A stretch of DNA of 64,000 nt, from assembly GCF_900230215.1 (NCBI RefSeq), contig NZ_LT907982.1:2852001-2916000 (forward strand), read 5' to 3'. The notes beneath the pieces are model-generated. The model searched no databases, was not told where the DNA came from, and saw nothing but the letters and a program-made list of their open reading frames with translations. The position numbers and the translations under genes were made by a program. Positions within the stretch are counted from its first letter, which is position 1. The number at the start of each line of letters is the position of its first letter. Below, one piece after another: positions 52,618 to 60,443 of this stretch. This stretch comes from Jatrophihabitans sp. GAS493 (GTDB taxonomy: Bacteria; Actinomycetota; Actinomycetes; Mycobacteriales; Jatrophihabitantaceae).

Positions 52618-54039
52618 GTGACACGTCGCGCAAAGATAGTTTGCACACTCGGGCCCTCGACCGATACGCGTATCCGTTCGCTCATAGATGCCGGCATGAA
52701 TGTTGCCCGCCTCAACTTCAGCCACGGCGAGCATTCAGAGCACGGAATGCGCTTCCGCGAAGTGCGGGAAGAGGCTGAGGCATCCGGCCGCAATGTCGCC
52801 ATTCTGGCCGACCTGCAGGGGCCGAAGATCCGGCTCGGGCGCTTCGCCGACGGCCCGGTGATGTGGGCAACCGGTGAGCGGGTGCGGATCACCGTCGACG
52901 ACATTCTCGGTGACCACGACCGGGTCTCCACCACCTACAAGCAGCTCGCCGAGGACGTCCGGGCCGGAGACCGCCTCCTGGTTGATGACGGGAACGTCGG
53001 GCTGGTCGCCGTCTACATCGAGGGCAACGACGTCGTCTGCGACGTGACCGAAGGTGGGAAGGTCAGTAACAACAAGGGTCTCTCCCTGCCTGGCGTCGCG
53101 GTCAGCGTGCCGGCCATGTCGGAGAAGGACGCCGACGACCTGGAGTTCGCGCTGCGGCTCGGCGTCGATTTCATCGCATTGTCGTTCGTCCGCAGTGCCG
53201 AGGACGTGAAACTGGTGCACGAGGTGATGGACCGCGTGGGCATTCGCCGCCCGGTCATCGCCAAGATCGAGAAGCCGGAGGCGGTGGACGCCCTCGAGCA
53301 GATTGTGCTGGCCTTCGACGGCATCATGGTGGCGCGCGGCGACCTCGGCGTGGAGATGCCGCTGGAGCAGGTTCCGATGGTGCAGAAGCGGGCGATCCAG
53401 ATCGGGCGCGACAATGCCAAGCCGGTGATCGTCGCGACGCAGATGCTGGAGTCGATGATCACCCACTCGCGCCCGACCCGGGCCGAGGCCTCGGACGTCG
53501 CCAACGCGGTCCTCGACGGCGCCGACGCGGTGATGCTGTCGGGTGAGACGAGCGTCGGCACCTACCCGATTCAGACGGTGGCCACGATGGCCCGGATCAT
53601 CGACTCGATGGAGACGTCCGGGCTGTTTGTGCCGGGTTTGATGCACAATCCGCGTACATCCGGTGGTGCGATCGCCAAGGCGGCCAAGGACATCGGAGAC
53701 GCGATGGGGGCGGTGGCCCTGGTCGCCTTCACCCAGACCGGCGACACGGCCCGGCGGCTGGCCCGCCTGCACCCGTCGCAGCGCTTCATCGTCTTCACCC
53801 CGGACGAGAATGTGCGCCGCCAGATGGCGTTGCTCTGGGGCACCGAGGCCTATCTGGTCTGGACCGTACAGACCACCGATGAGATGGTTCGCCAGGTCGA
53901 CGCGGCGCTGGTGCAGCGAGCGGTCTGTCGACCCAACGATCTCGTTATCGTTGTTGCTGGAACTCCGCCAACCACGCCCGGCGCCACGAACACCATTCGT
54001 GTCCATCACATCGGGGATGTGCTCCAACGTGACCGCTGA
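52618..54039 (+). CDS. pyk: Pyruvate kinase
   Basis: Last step of glycolysis, making pyruvate and ATP. 473 residues beginning TRRAKIVCTLGPSTDT, directly at the conserved first strand. Family stretches are MNVARLNFSHGEH, LADLQGPKIRLG, KIEKPEAV, the signature IMVARGDLGVEMPLEQVPMVQK (positions 238-259), MLESMI and MLSGETSVGTYP. The frame is open 75 bases further upstream, but that stretch is not part of the enzyme. The tesB gene overlaps its end. Confidence 0.97.
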   Translation: MTRRAKIVCTLGPSTDTRIRSLIDAGMNVARLNFSHGEHSEHGMRFREVREEAEASGRNVAILADLQGPKIRLGRFADGPVMWATGERVRITVDDILGDHDRVSTTYKQLAEDVRAGDRLLVDDGNVGLVAVYIEGNDVVCDVTEGGKVSNNKGLSLPGVAVSVPAMSEKDADDLEFALRLGVDFIALSFVRSAEDVKLVHEVMDRVGIRRPVIAKIEKPEAVDALEQIVLAFDGIMVARGDLGVEMPLEQVPMVQKRAIQIGRDNAKPVIVATQMLESMITHSRPTRAEASDVANAVLDGADAVMLSGETSVGTYPIQTVATMARIIDSMETSGLFVPGLMHNPRTSGGAIAKAAKDIGDAMGAVALVAFTQTGDTARRLARLHPSQRFIVFTPDENVRRQMALLWGTEAYLVWTVQTTDEMVRQVDAALVQRAVCRPNDLVIVVAGTPPTTPGATNTIRVHHIGDVLQRDR

Positions 54040-54982
54040 ATCTCTCTCCCGCCACGGTGCCGACTCCATCTCCGACCTCGGTACCGACTTCGTGCCGGAC
54101 GTCGACGCCGAAACCAAGGTTCCCGGCACCGGCCTGGACGGACTGCTGCACCTGCTCGACCTCGAGAAGATCGAGGAGAACATCTTCCGCGGGCTCAGCC
54201 CCAAGATCGATCAGCAGCGCATCTTCGGTGGCCAGGTCGCCGGCCAGGCTCTGATCGCGGCCGGCCGGACCGTGGACGCAGACCGGCCCGTGCATTCGCT
54301 GCACTCTTATTTCATCCGCCCCGGAGATCCGACGACGCCGGTCATCTACACCGTCGATCGGGTTCGGGACGGTCGATCCTTCGCCACGCGCCGGGTGCTG
54401 GCCGTCCAGCACGGCGAACCCATCTTCTCGCTCTCGGCCTCATTCCAGTTGGAGCAGGGCGGAATCGATCACCAGAGCGTGATGCCCGACGTGCCGAGTC
54501 CGGCCTCGCTGCCCAGCGTCGAACACTGGCAGGATGAGTTTCCCGGGTTGAAGGAAGCGATGAGTCGCTTCACAATCCCGATCGACATCCGCTACGTGGA
54601 CGACCCACCGTGGGTTCAGCGGGGCAAAGGCCCGCGGGGAGCGAATCCGCATCGGGTCTGGATGCGGGCCAACGGGTACCTGCCCAACGATCCGCTGGTG
54701 CACGTCTGCGCCATGACCTTCGCCTCCGACATCACGCTGCTGGACTCGGTGCTGGTGCACCACGGGCTGGCCTGGCGGCTGGACCCGATCGCGCTCGCTT
54801 CGCTGGACCACGCGATGTGGTTTCACCGACCGTTCCGCGCCGACGAGTGGTTCCTCTACACAACCGAGTCGCCGACGGCCTCAGGCGGGCGTGGCCTGGC
54901 CACCGGTCAGATGTACTCCCAGGACGGTCGACTGCTCGCCAGCGTCGTGCAGGAGGGCGTCGTGCGGGTGCACAGCGCCTGA
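54017..54982 (+). CDS. tesB: Acyl-CoA thioesterase II (TesB)
   Basis: Hydrolyses acyl-CoA to free fatty acid and CoA. About 321 residues in a double hot-dog fold: LLDLEKIEENIFRG, RIFGGQVAGQALIAAGRTV, HSLHSYFIRPGD and DGRSFATRRVLA in the first half, then ASDITLLDSVL (Asp), DHAMWFHRPFRADEW and LATGQMYSQDGRLLASVVQEG (Gln) in the second. The gene starts inside the end of pyk. ATG 54017 is given; GTG 54029, with GGGGA eleven bases before it, is equally possible. The pyk-tesB pair occurs in mycobacteria too. Confidence 0.9.
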   Translation: MCSNVTAESLSRHGADSISDLGTDFVPDVDAETKVPGTGLDGLLHLLDLEKIEENIFRGLSPKIDQQRIFGGQVAGQALIAAGRTVDADRPVHSLHSYFIRPGDPTTPVIYTVDRVRDGRSFATRRVLAVQHGEPIFSLSASFQLEQGGIDHQSVMPDVPSPASLPSVEHWQDEFPGLKEAMSRFTIPIDIRYVDDPPWVQRGKGPRGANPHRVWMRANGYLPNDPLVHVCAMTFASDITLLDSVLVHHGLAWRLDPIALASLDHAMWFHRPFRADEWFLYTTESPTASGGRGLATGQMYSQDGRLLASVVQEGVVRVHSA

Positions 54983-55021
54983 GCGACGCCAGGCCTTGCC
55001 CCGTTTGATGCTTCGGTTCCG

Positions 55022-55098
55022 TGGTGCCCCCGGTGGGATTCGAACCCACACTAGATGGTGTTTGAGACCATTTCCTCTACCGGTTGGGATACAGGGGC
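55022..55098 (-). tRNA. tRNA-Leu (anticodon CAA), short variable region
   Basis: A 77-base cloverleaf with the CCA end encoded. The acceptor arms are GCCCCTG and CGGGGGC (one T-G pair), discriminator A. The D arm has three pairs (TCC/GGA) and the loop CAACCGGTAGA, which is the leucine-type D arm. The anticodon stem is ATGGT/ACCAT with loop CTCAAAC, so the anticodon is CAA, reading UUG. The T arm is GTGGG-TTCGAAT-CCCAC. The variable region is only CTAGT, five bases, whereas leucine tRNAs normally carry a long extra arm. It lies between tesB and the ANTAR regulator on the opposite strand. Confidence 0.92.
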
Positions 55099-55112
55099 GC
55101 AGCGCGCCGACT

Positions 55113-55118
55113 ATCCTA
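55113..55118 (-). promoter_or_regulatory. Candidate -10 box of the tRNA-Leu gene
   Basis: TAGGAT on the minus strand fits TANNNT and would place transcription start about seven bases before the mature tRNA. No clear -35 box. Confidence 0.4.
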
Positions 55119-55174
55119 ACCGCAACGAACTTCTCGCCTGAGATCCTGCCTCGCGCAGAGCGAAAGGATGCCCA

Positions 55175-55765
55175 GTGGTAGAGACATCAACGCTTCGTAT
55201 CCTCATCGCCGAAGACGAAGCGATCATTCGCCTCGATCTTCGGGAGATGCTCCAGGAGGAGGGGTTCAGCGTCGTCGGCGAGGCGGCCGACGGCGAGCAG
55301 GCTGTGTCGCTGGCCCGGGAGCTCACGCCAGACCTGGTGATCTGCGACGTCAAGATGCCGAAGATGGACGGCATCACCGCCGCCGCCGTGATCACCGAGG
55401 AACGCATCGCACCCGTGGTCATGCTCACCGCGTTCAGTCAGCGTGATCTGGTCGAGCGGGCCGGCGAGGCCGGTGCGATGGCCTACCTGGTGAAGCCGTT
55501 CCAGAAGCGGGATCTGCTGCCGGCGATCGAGATGGCGACGGCGCGTTTCGCCGAGGTGCGGGCCCTGGAGCACGAGGTCACCGATCTGAAGGACCGTCTG
55601 GAGACCCGCAAGCTGATCGAGCGGGCCAAGGGAACCTTGATGACCCAGCACAAACTCTCCGAGCCGGAGGCCTTCCGGTGGATCCAGCGAGCGGCGATGG
55701 ATAACCGCACGTCAATGCGCGCGGTAGCCGAGCTGGTACTGACGGGCAACATTACCGGTAGGTAG
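55175..55765 (+). CDS. pdtaR: ANTAR-domain response regulator (PdtaR-like)
   Basis: 196 residues. A receiver domain (8-122) contains the acidic pocket AEDE (13-14), phospho-acceptor Asp58 in LVICDVKMPKMDG and Lys107 in YLVKPF. A short coiled coil leads to an ANTAR RNA-binding domain (about 135-190) with KLIERAKGTLMTQHKLSEPEAFRWIQRAAMD. ANTAR regulators bind paired hairpins in nascent RNA and prevent termination. The cognate kinase PdtaS is not adjacent. The GTG start is supported by AAAGG eight bases upstream. Confidence 0.93.
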   Translation: MVETSTLRILIAEDEAIIRLDLREMLQEEGFSVVGEAADGEQAVSLARELTPDLVICDVKMPKMDGITAAAVITEERIAPVVMLTAFSQRDLVERAGEAGAMAYLVKPFQKRDLLPAIEMATARFAEVRALEHEVTDLKDRLETRKLIERAKGTLMTQHKLSEPEAFRWIQRAAMDNRTSMRAVAELVLTGNITGR

Positions 55766-55878
55766 CGGGCCGGCATGTTGGATTCAAGTGTGGAGATTTG
55801 GTTACGACCGGCCGTCGGTTTCCAACGAATCAGTGTGAACGCACGACCCCTCCATTAGGCTCCACGAATCACAGCGGA

Positions 55879-55888
55879 CATCTAGATG
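55879..55888. repeat. Perfect 10-base palindrome in the livK leader
   Basis: CATCTAGATG, flanked by GGA on the left and AG-TCC on the right, lies 33 bases before livK and just after a TANNNT box (TAGGCT, 55855-55860). It could be an operator or a small leader hairpin. Confidence 0.4.
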
Positions 55889-55920
55889 AGTCCGCCCGAT
55901 TCTCCCTAAGGGGTCTGTCA

Positions 55921-57087
55921 GTGCGTATTACTCCGATAACGAAGGTTGCGGTCGTAGGACTCGCCGCGGCGCTCGCCCTCACGGCGTGCTCCAACAGCAA
56001 GAAGGACAGCACCACGACCACCGCGTCAAAGACGTACAAGATCGGCTTCGAAGGGCCGCTCTCGGGTGACAACGCTCAGCTCGGCATCAACGAGGTCAAC
56101 GCGGTTGACCTCGCCGTCGAGCAGGCGAACGCCAAGAGCGACCTCGGCTTCAAGCTCGAGCTCGTCAAGTCAGACGACGTCGGTGACCCGGCCAAGGCGC
56201 CGGCCGCCGCGGCCGTGCTGCAGCAGGACGCAGCGATCCTCGGCGTGATCGGCCCCAGCTTCTCGGGCGCGACCAAGGCCGTCGGTGCCTCCTATGATGC
56301 GGCGGGCTTGGTGCTCATCAGCCCCTCGGCGACGAACCCGGCGCTCACCACGCTCGGCTTCAAGTCCTTCCACCGCGTCGTTCCGCCGGACTCCCTCGAG
56401 GGCCAGGAAGCCGGCGACTACCTGGTGAAGAAGTCCAAGAAGGTCTTCGTCGTCGATGACCTCAGTGACTACGGCAAGGGTGCGGCCGATGCGGTCGAGA
56501 CGGCGGTCAAGGCCGGCGGCGGAACCGTTACCCGCCAGGGTGTGGACGCCAAGACCACCGACTACAGCGTCATCGCGACCGCGGTTGCGGCATCCGGTGC
56601 CGGTGCCCTCTTCTACGGTGGTTACGACACGCAGGCCGGGCAGTTCGCCAAGGCGCTGAAGACGGCCGGTTACACGGGCCTGACCATGACCGGCAACGGT
56701 GGCAAGTCCTCGAAGTTCACCACGGCCGCCGGCGCTGCCGGTGACGGCTGGTACTTCTCCTGTGGCTGCCTGGATGCCACCGTCGCTCCGCAGGCGAAGG
56801 ACTTCAACACCGCGTACAAGGCGAAGTTCAACACCGACCCGTCGACCTACTCGCCGGAGGCCTACGACGCCACCAACGCCCTGATCAGCGCGATCTCGAC
56901 GTCGGCCAAGAGTGGCACGGCAACCCGCGCGGCGGTCTTCAGCGCGGTTAACGAGCTCGACTACAAGGGCATCACGACGCAGATCAAGTTCCTGCCCAGT
57001 GGTGAGGTTTCGGCTCAGGTCATCAACCTGTACCAGCAGAAGGCTGGGGCCATCGGCCTCCTCGGGGACATCAAAACCGCCAGCTAA
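55921..57087 (+). CDS. livK: Branched-chain amino acid ABC transporter, substrate-binding lipoprotein
   Basis: 388 residues from GTG 55921 (AAGGGG seven bases before). The signal ends in lipobox LTAC with Cys23, so the protein is tethered outside the membrane. The periplasmic-binding-protein type 1 fold of the Leu/Ile/Val family begins YKIGFEGPLSGDNAQLG and includes VIGPSFSGATKAV, PSATNPALTTLGFKSFHRVVP and SPEAYDATNALISA. It is the first gene of a complete liv importer. Ligand choice (leucine-type versus other amides) cannot be read from sequence. Confidence 0.93.
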   Translation: MRITPITKVAVVGLAAALALTACSNSKKDSTTTTASKTYKIGFEGPLSGDNAQLGINEVNAVDLAVEQANAKSDLGFKLELVKSDDVGDPAKAPAAAAVLQQDAAILGVIGPSFSGATKAVGASYDAAGLVLISPSATNPALTTLGFKSFHRVVPPDSLEGQEAGDYLVKKSKKVFVVDDLSDYGKGAADAVETAVKAGGGTVTRQGVDAKTTDYSVIATAVAASGAGALFYGGYDTQAGQFAKALKTAGYTGLTMTGNGGKSSKFTTAAGAAGDGWYFSCGCLDATVAPQAKDFNTAYKAKFNTDPSTYSPEAYDATNALISAISTSAKSGTATRAAVFSAVNELDYKGITTQIKFLPSGEVSAQVINLYQQKAGAIGLLGDIKTAS

Positions 57088-57111
57088 GCCGGCAATGTCA
57101 ACAAGCTGAAG

Positions 57112-57160
57112 GGAAAGGGCACTGTCACCCACCGAACGGTGGTGTGGCGGTGCCCTTTCC
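57112..57160. terminator. Stem-loop between livK and livH (likely attenuating or stabilising)
   Basis: Perfect 11-base arms (57112-57122 and 57150-57160) enclose a second stem, CCACCG/CGGTGG (57129-57134 and 57137-57142). No T-run follows. Such an element after the binding-protein gene would keep more livK than permease transcripts by partial termination or by protecting the upstream RNA end. Confidence 0.65.
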
Positions 57161-57266
57161 TGCAGGCGAAGCAGTATGTTCAATCGCAAGTTCGTCAACT
57201 CTTCCCGGCCATCTTCGGCGTAGCCCCGCGGCGTCGGCGATGTTGTTTGAAAGGTTGCATTCCCCT

Positions 57267-58208
57267 GTGAACTACTTCCATGAGCTGCCGCAGTACCTCG
57301 TCGGTGGTGTTGCCCGTGGCTCGATGTATGCGTTGATCGCGCTCGGCTATACGTTGGTCTACGGCGTTCTGCAGCTGATCAACTTCGCGCACAGCGAGGT
57401 GTTCATGTCGGGTGCGTTTGGAAGCTACATCGTGGTGCATGCCTTGGTCGGCGACGGCAAGGACGTTTCGTCGTGGGAGGCGCCGGTGGTGTTCCTGGTC
57501 GGCGTATTGAGCGGGGCGTTGACCGGTATCTGTGTCGCATGGACGTTGGAGCGGGTGGCGTACCGGACGCTGCGTAAACGAGGGGCGCCGAAGTTGGCGT
57601 TTCTGATCAGCGCGATCGGGGCGTCCTTCTTCTTGTCGCAGTTGGCCGGGAAGCTGTTCAACCGGTTCCGGGGTAACTCGTTCCCGACGTACTTCGACCA
57701 GAACAAGACGGTCTTTTCGATAGCGGGGGCGGACGTGCACCTGATTCAGGTGCTGATAGTCGTGATCGCGGTGATCTGCATGATCTTCCTGGACCGCTTG
57801 GTCTCCAAGACCAAGCTGGGTCGGGGCATTCGTGGTGTGGCTGAGGACGCGCCGACCGCGGCGTTGATGGGTATCGACATCGACAAGACGATCTCGCGGA
57901 CCTTCATGATCGGTGGGGCGTTGGCCGGGGTTGCCGGGTTCCTCTTCGGGACGGCGTTCTCGTTCTTCAACACGATGGGCTTTGATGTCGGAACCAAGGC
58001 GTTCGCCGCCGCGGTGCTCGGCGGTATCGGGAATATCCGGGGTGCGATGCTCGGTGGTCTGCTGCTGGGTATCGTCGAGTCTGTGGTGCCTCCGATCAGT
58101 TTCATCGGTATCGAGTGGACCGACGTGGTCGCGTTCGTGGTGCTGGTGTTGGTGCTGATCGTTCGACCTACCGGCATCCTCGGTGAGCGATTGGGGCGTG
58201 CGGCATGA
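57267..58208 (+). CDS. livH: Branched-chain amino acid ABC transporter, permease LivH
   Basis: 313 residues, about eight membrane helices, beginning NYFHELPQYLVGGVARGSMYALIALGYTLVYG. The cytoplasmic coupling loop is GRGIRGVAEDAPTAALMGIDIDK, followed by GGALAGVAGFLFG and AAVLGGIGNIRGAMLGG. GTG 57267 (AAAGG upstream) begins just before the first helix; ATG 57240 is possible. The open frame further upstream runs through the stem-loop and is not part of the protein. It overlaps livM by four bases. Confidence 0.92.
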   Translation: MNYFHELPQYLVGGVARGSMYALIALGYTLVYGVLQLINFAHSEVFMSGAFGSYIVVHALVGDGKDVSSWEAPVVFLVGVLSGALTGICVAWTLERVAYRTLRKRGAPKLAFLISAIGASFFLSQLAGKLFNRFRGNSFPTYFDQNKTVFSIAGADVHLIQVLIVVIAVICMIFLDRLVSKTKLGRGIRGVAEDAPTAALMGIDIDKTISRTFMIGGALAGVAGFLFGTAFSFFNTMGFDVGTKAFAAAVLGGIGNIRGAMLGGLLLGIVESVVPPISFIGIEWTDVVAFVVLVLVLIVRPTGILGERLGRAA

Positions 58209-60439
58209 TCCGGCGTTACAACAACTCACCTTTCGCGCAGCGTCTGGTCGCATGTGTGGCGGGCTCCCTCGTCCTGGCCCTGATGTGGGGGCCGCAGGAG
58301 GGTGTGCAGGAGGACTACGGCTACGCCTTCCGTCAGGCGGTCCTCAAGCCGCGGGTCTTCGTCTTCATCGCCCTCGGAGTCGGTGCGTGTGTGCTGATCA
58401 CCTACTGGCCGCGGATCCGCCCGTATCTGGGACGGCCGGGTGTGTCGCCCACGTTCGTCGGTGGACTGACGGTGGTCGCGTCGTACACCCTGCTGCAGTG
58501 GGACTCTCAGATCGGCAACGGCAAGCTCGGCACGGTCAACACCGCGATCAGTTCGGCCGACGGGATCTCGCCGTTGGCGGCGGCGTTCTACGGTTGGCTG
58601 CATTGGGTGCTGTTCTTGGTGACGTTCGTCGTGGCGGCGGCCGCGACGATGCGGCGGATCGCGATCCTAGCCTGGGTGGGTGCCGGGTTGGCCTTGGTGT
58701 CGGGGGTGATCGCGTTCTACGCTCATTCGCTGGCAGTTGAGTTCACCGGCAGTGATGATCATTCCTTCGGTGCGGTCGGCGCGTTGATCGGCTTTCTCAC
58801 GATCGCGGTGGCCTGCGCGACGTCGGCGCTGTCACCGAATCAGGTGGCGCGGGGACGCGCAGTCTTCTCCCAGTTGCTGGATTGGCGTCCGGGTCTGCTG
58901 GTCGCCGCGGCCGGAACGCTGGCCGGTCTGCTGTCGTTCAGCTCGAACACCTGGATCGCGCCACAAGGGGTGAACGCCACCTTCTCCGACACCTACGCCT
59001 TGTTCGAGGGCAGTGACCTGTCGGCGGTTGCGCTGGCGTATCTGCAGTGGCTGGGCTGGGCGCTGTTCTTCGTGACCGCGGTGGTGTCGCTGGTGGCCTG
59101 CTATCTGCGGTTGCGCTGGCTGGGCTGGATCGGGGCTGTGCTGGGGATCGTGTCGGTGGTGCTGACGTTGCTGACGCTGAACCGGATCTCGACGTTGGCC
59201 CCGAGCCTGAACATTGTCGGTTCGACCGGTCCGTGGCAGAACCTCGGTGCTGGCGGCTGGTTCGCTTGTTTCGCGTTCTCGCTACTGGCCGCCGGCGCTG
59301 CGGTGGCGGCGACGACGCCCGGGCTGGAGAAGACGCGGCTGCCTTCCGGGGCGCCGGCGTCAAAGGCGGGTCAGACCGCGGCGGCGATGGGGCAGCGGAT
59401 CGGCTCGACGAACAAGAGCCTGATCCTGATCGGCATCGCGATCGCGTTGTTCTACCCGCCGACGATGACAGATTTCTGGCAGAAGGTGCTGGTCACCGAG
59501 ATCGGTGTGTACGTCCTGCTGGCCGTCGGGTTGAACGTGGTGGTCGGCTGGGCCGGTCTGCTTGACCTTGGTTTCATTGCCTTCTACGCCATCGGCTCGT
59601 ACACCACCGCCTATTTGGTCGGGTCGTTGCCGCATAAGCCGCCGTCGTGGCTGCATATGACGCCGCTGCTGGCGATCCCGTTCGCGGTCGGGGTCTGTCT
59701 GCTCGCCGGGCTGGCGTTGGGTGCGCCCACACTGCGATTGCGCGGTGACTATCTGGCGATCGTGACCCTCGGCTTCGGTGAGATCATCCGCATCGCCGCG
59801 ATCAACAACCCGTTCAACCTGACCAACTCCACCCGTGGCCCGTCGCCGACGGTGCCGCACCCGGTGATTCACATGGGCCCGTTGTCGATCAAGTGGGGAT
59901 TGAACAACCTGCAGTACTGGTATCTGCTGCTGGTGATCATCATCATCGTGGTGGTGCTCTTCTACCGGTTGGAGGGTTCACGTATCGGTCGGGCGTGGGC
60001 CGCTATCCGTGAGGATGAGATCGCAGCCCAGGCCAGCGGCATCAACACCACCCGGGTGAAATTGCTGGCCTTCGCGATCGGTGCGTCGACCTCGGGTATC
60101 ACCGGTGTCTTCTTCGCCTCCCAGGTCGGGTACTTCAACCCGGACAACTTCGTGCTGAACAACTCGATCCTGGTCGTCGCCTACGTCGTCTTCGGTGGGA
60201 TGGGATCACTGGCCGGTGCGATGGCCGGTGCGGCGGTGCTGACCTGGCTGCCGGAGTTCTTGAAGGATCAGGTTCCGGCCGATGACCGTCAAATGTGGAT
60301 CGGCGCGATCCTGCTGCTGATGATGATCTTCCGTCCGGCTGGTCTGCTCCCGGCGAAACGGCGCAAGGCGGAGCTGTCCGGGTTCGGGGTGGCCGCCTCG
60401 TCGGAGACTCGGGCCGTCCCCGTGAGCGAAGGGTTGTAA
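58205..60439 (+). CDS. livM: Branched-chain amino acid ABC transporter, permease LivM with duplicated N-terminal membrane domain
   Basis: 744 residues, about twice the usual LivM. The true permease domain is residues 405-715: VYVLLAVGLNVVVGWAGLLDLG, GDYLAIVTLGFGEIIRI, the coupling loop GRAWAAIREDEIAAQASGI, and VVFGGMGSLAGAMAGA. Residues 1-375 are additional membrane segments in two similar units (about 83-213 and 227-375). Both show a D/S-rich loop followed by W-L-x-W-x-LF-x-VT-x-VV, then a W-x-G-A-x-L helix and a G-A/G-rich last helix. I recognise no family for this part. It overlaps livH by four bases (ATGA), so it is expressed with the importer. Confidence 0.9.
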   Translation: MIRRYNNSPFAQRLVACVAGSLVLALMWGPQEGVQEDYGYAFRQAVLKPRVFVFIALGVGACVLITYWPRIRPYLGRPGVSPTFVGGLTVVASYTLLQWDSQIGNGKLGTVNTAISSADGISPLAAAFYGWLHWVLFLVTFVVAAAATMRRIAILAWVGAGLALVSGVIAFYAHSLAVEFTGSDDHSFGAVGALIGFLTIAVACATSALSPNQVARGRAVFSQLLDWRPGLLVAAAGTLAGLLSFSSNTWIAPQGVNATFSDTYALFEGSDLSAVALAYLQWLGWALFFVTAVVSLVACYLRLRWLGWIGAVLGIVSVVLTLLTLNRISTLAPSLNIVGSTGPWQNLGAGGWFACFAFSLLAAGAAVAATTPGLEKTRLPSGAPASKAGQTAAAMGQRIGSTNKSLILIGIAIALFYPPTMTDFWQKVLVTEIGVYVLLAVGLNVVVGWAGLLDLGFIAFYAIGSYTTAYLVGSLPHKPPSWLHMTPLLAIPFAVGVCLLAGLALGAPTLRLRGDYLAIVTLGFGEIIRIAAINNPFNLTNSTRGPSPTVPHPVIHMGPLSIKWGLNNLQYWYLLLVIIIIVVVLFYRLEGSRIGRAWAAIREDEIAAQASGINTTRVKLLAFAIGASTSGITGVFFASQVGYFNPDNFVLNNSILVVAYVVFGGMGSLAGAMAGAAVLTWLPEFLKDQVPADDRQMWIGAILLLMMIFRPAGLLPAKRRKAELSGFGVAASSETRAVPVSEGL

Positions 60440-60443
60440 GACG

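Noticed and set aside
57144-57266. Upstream start for livH at 57144
   Set aside because: It would begin inside the livK-livH stem-loop, and the added residues are not membrane-permease-like.
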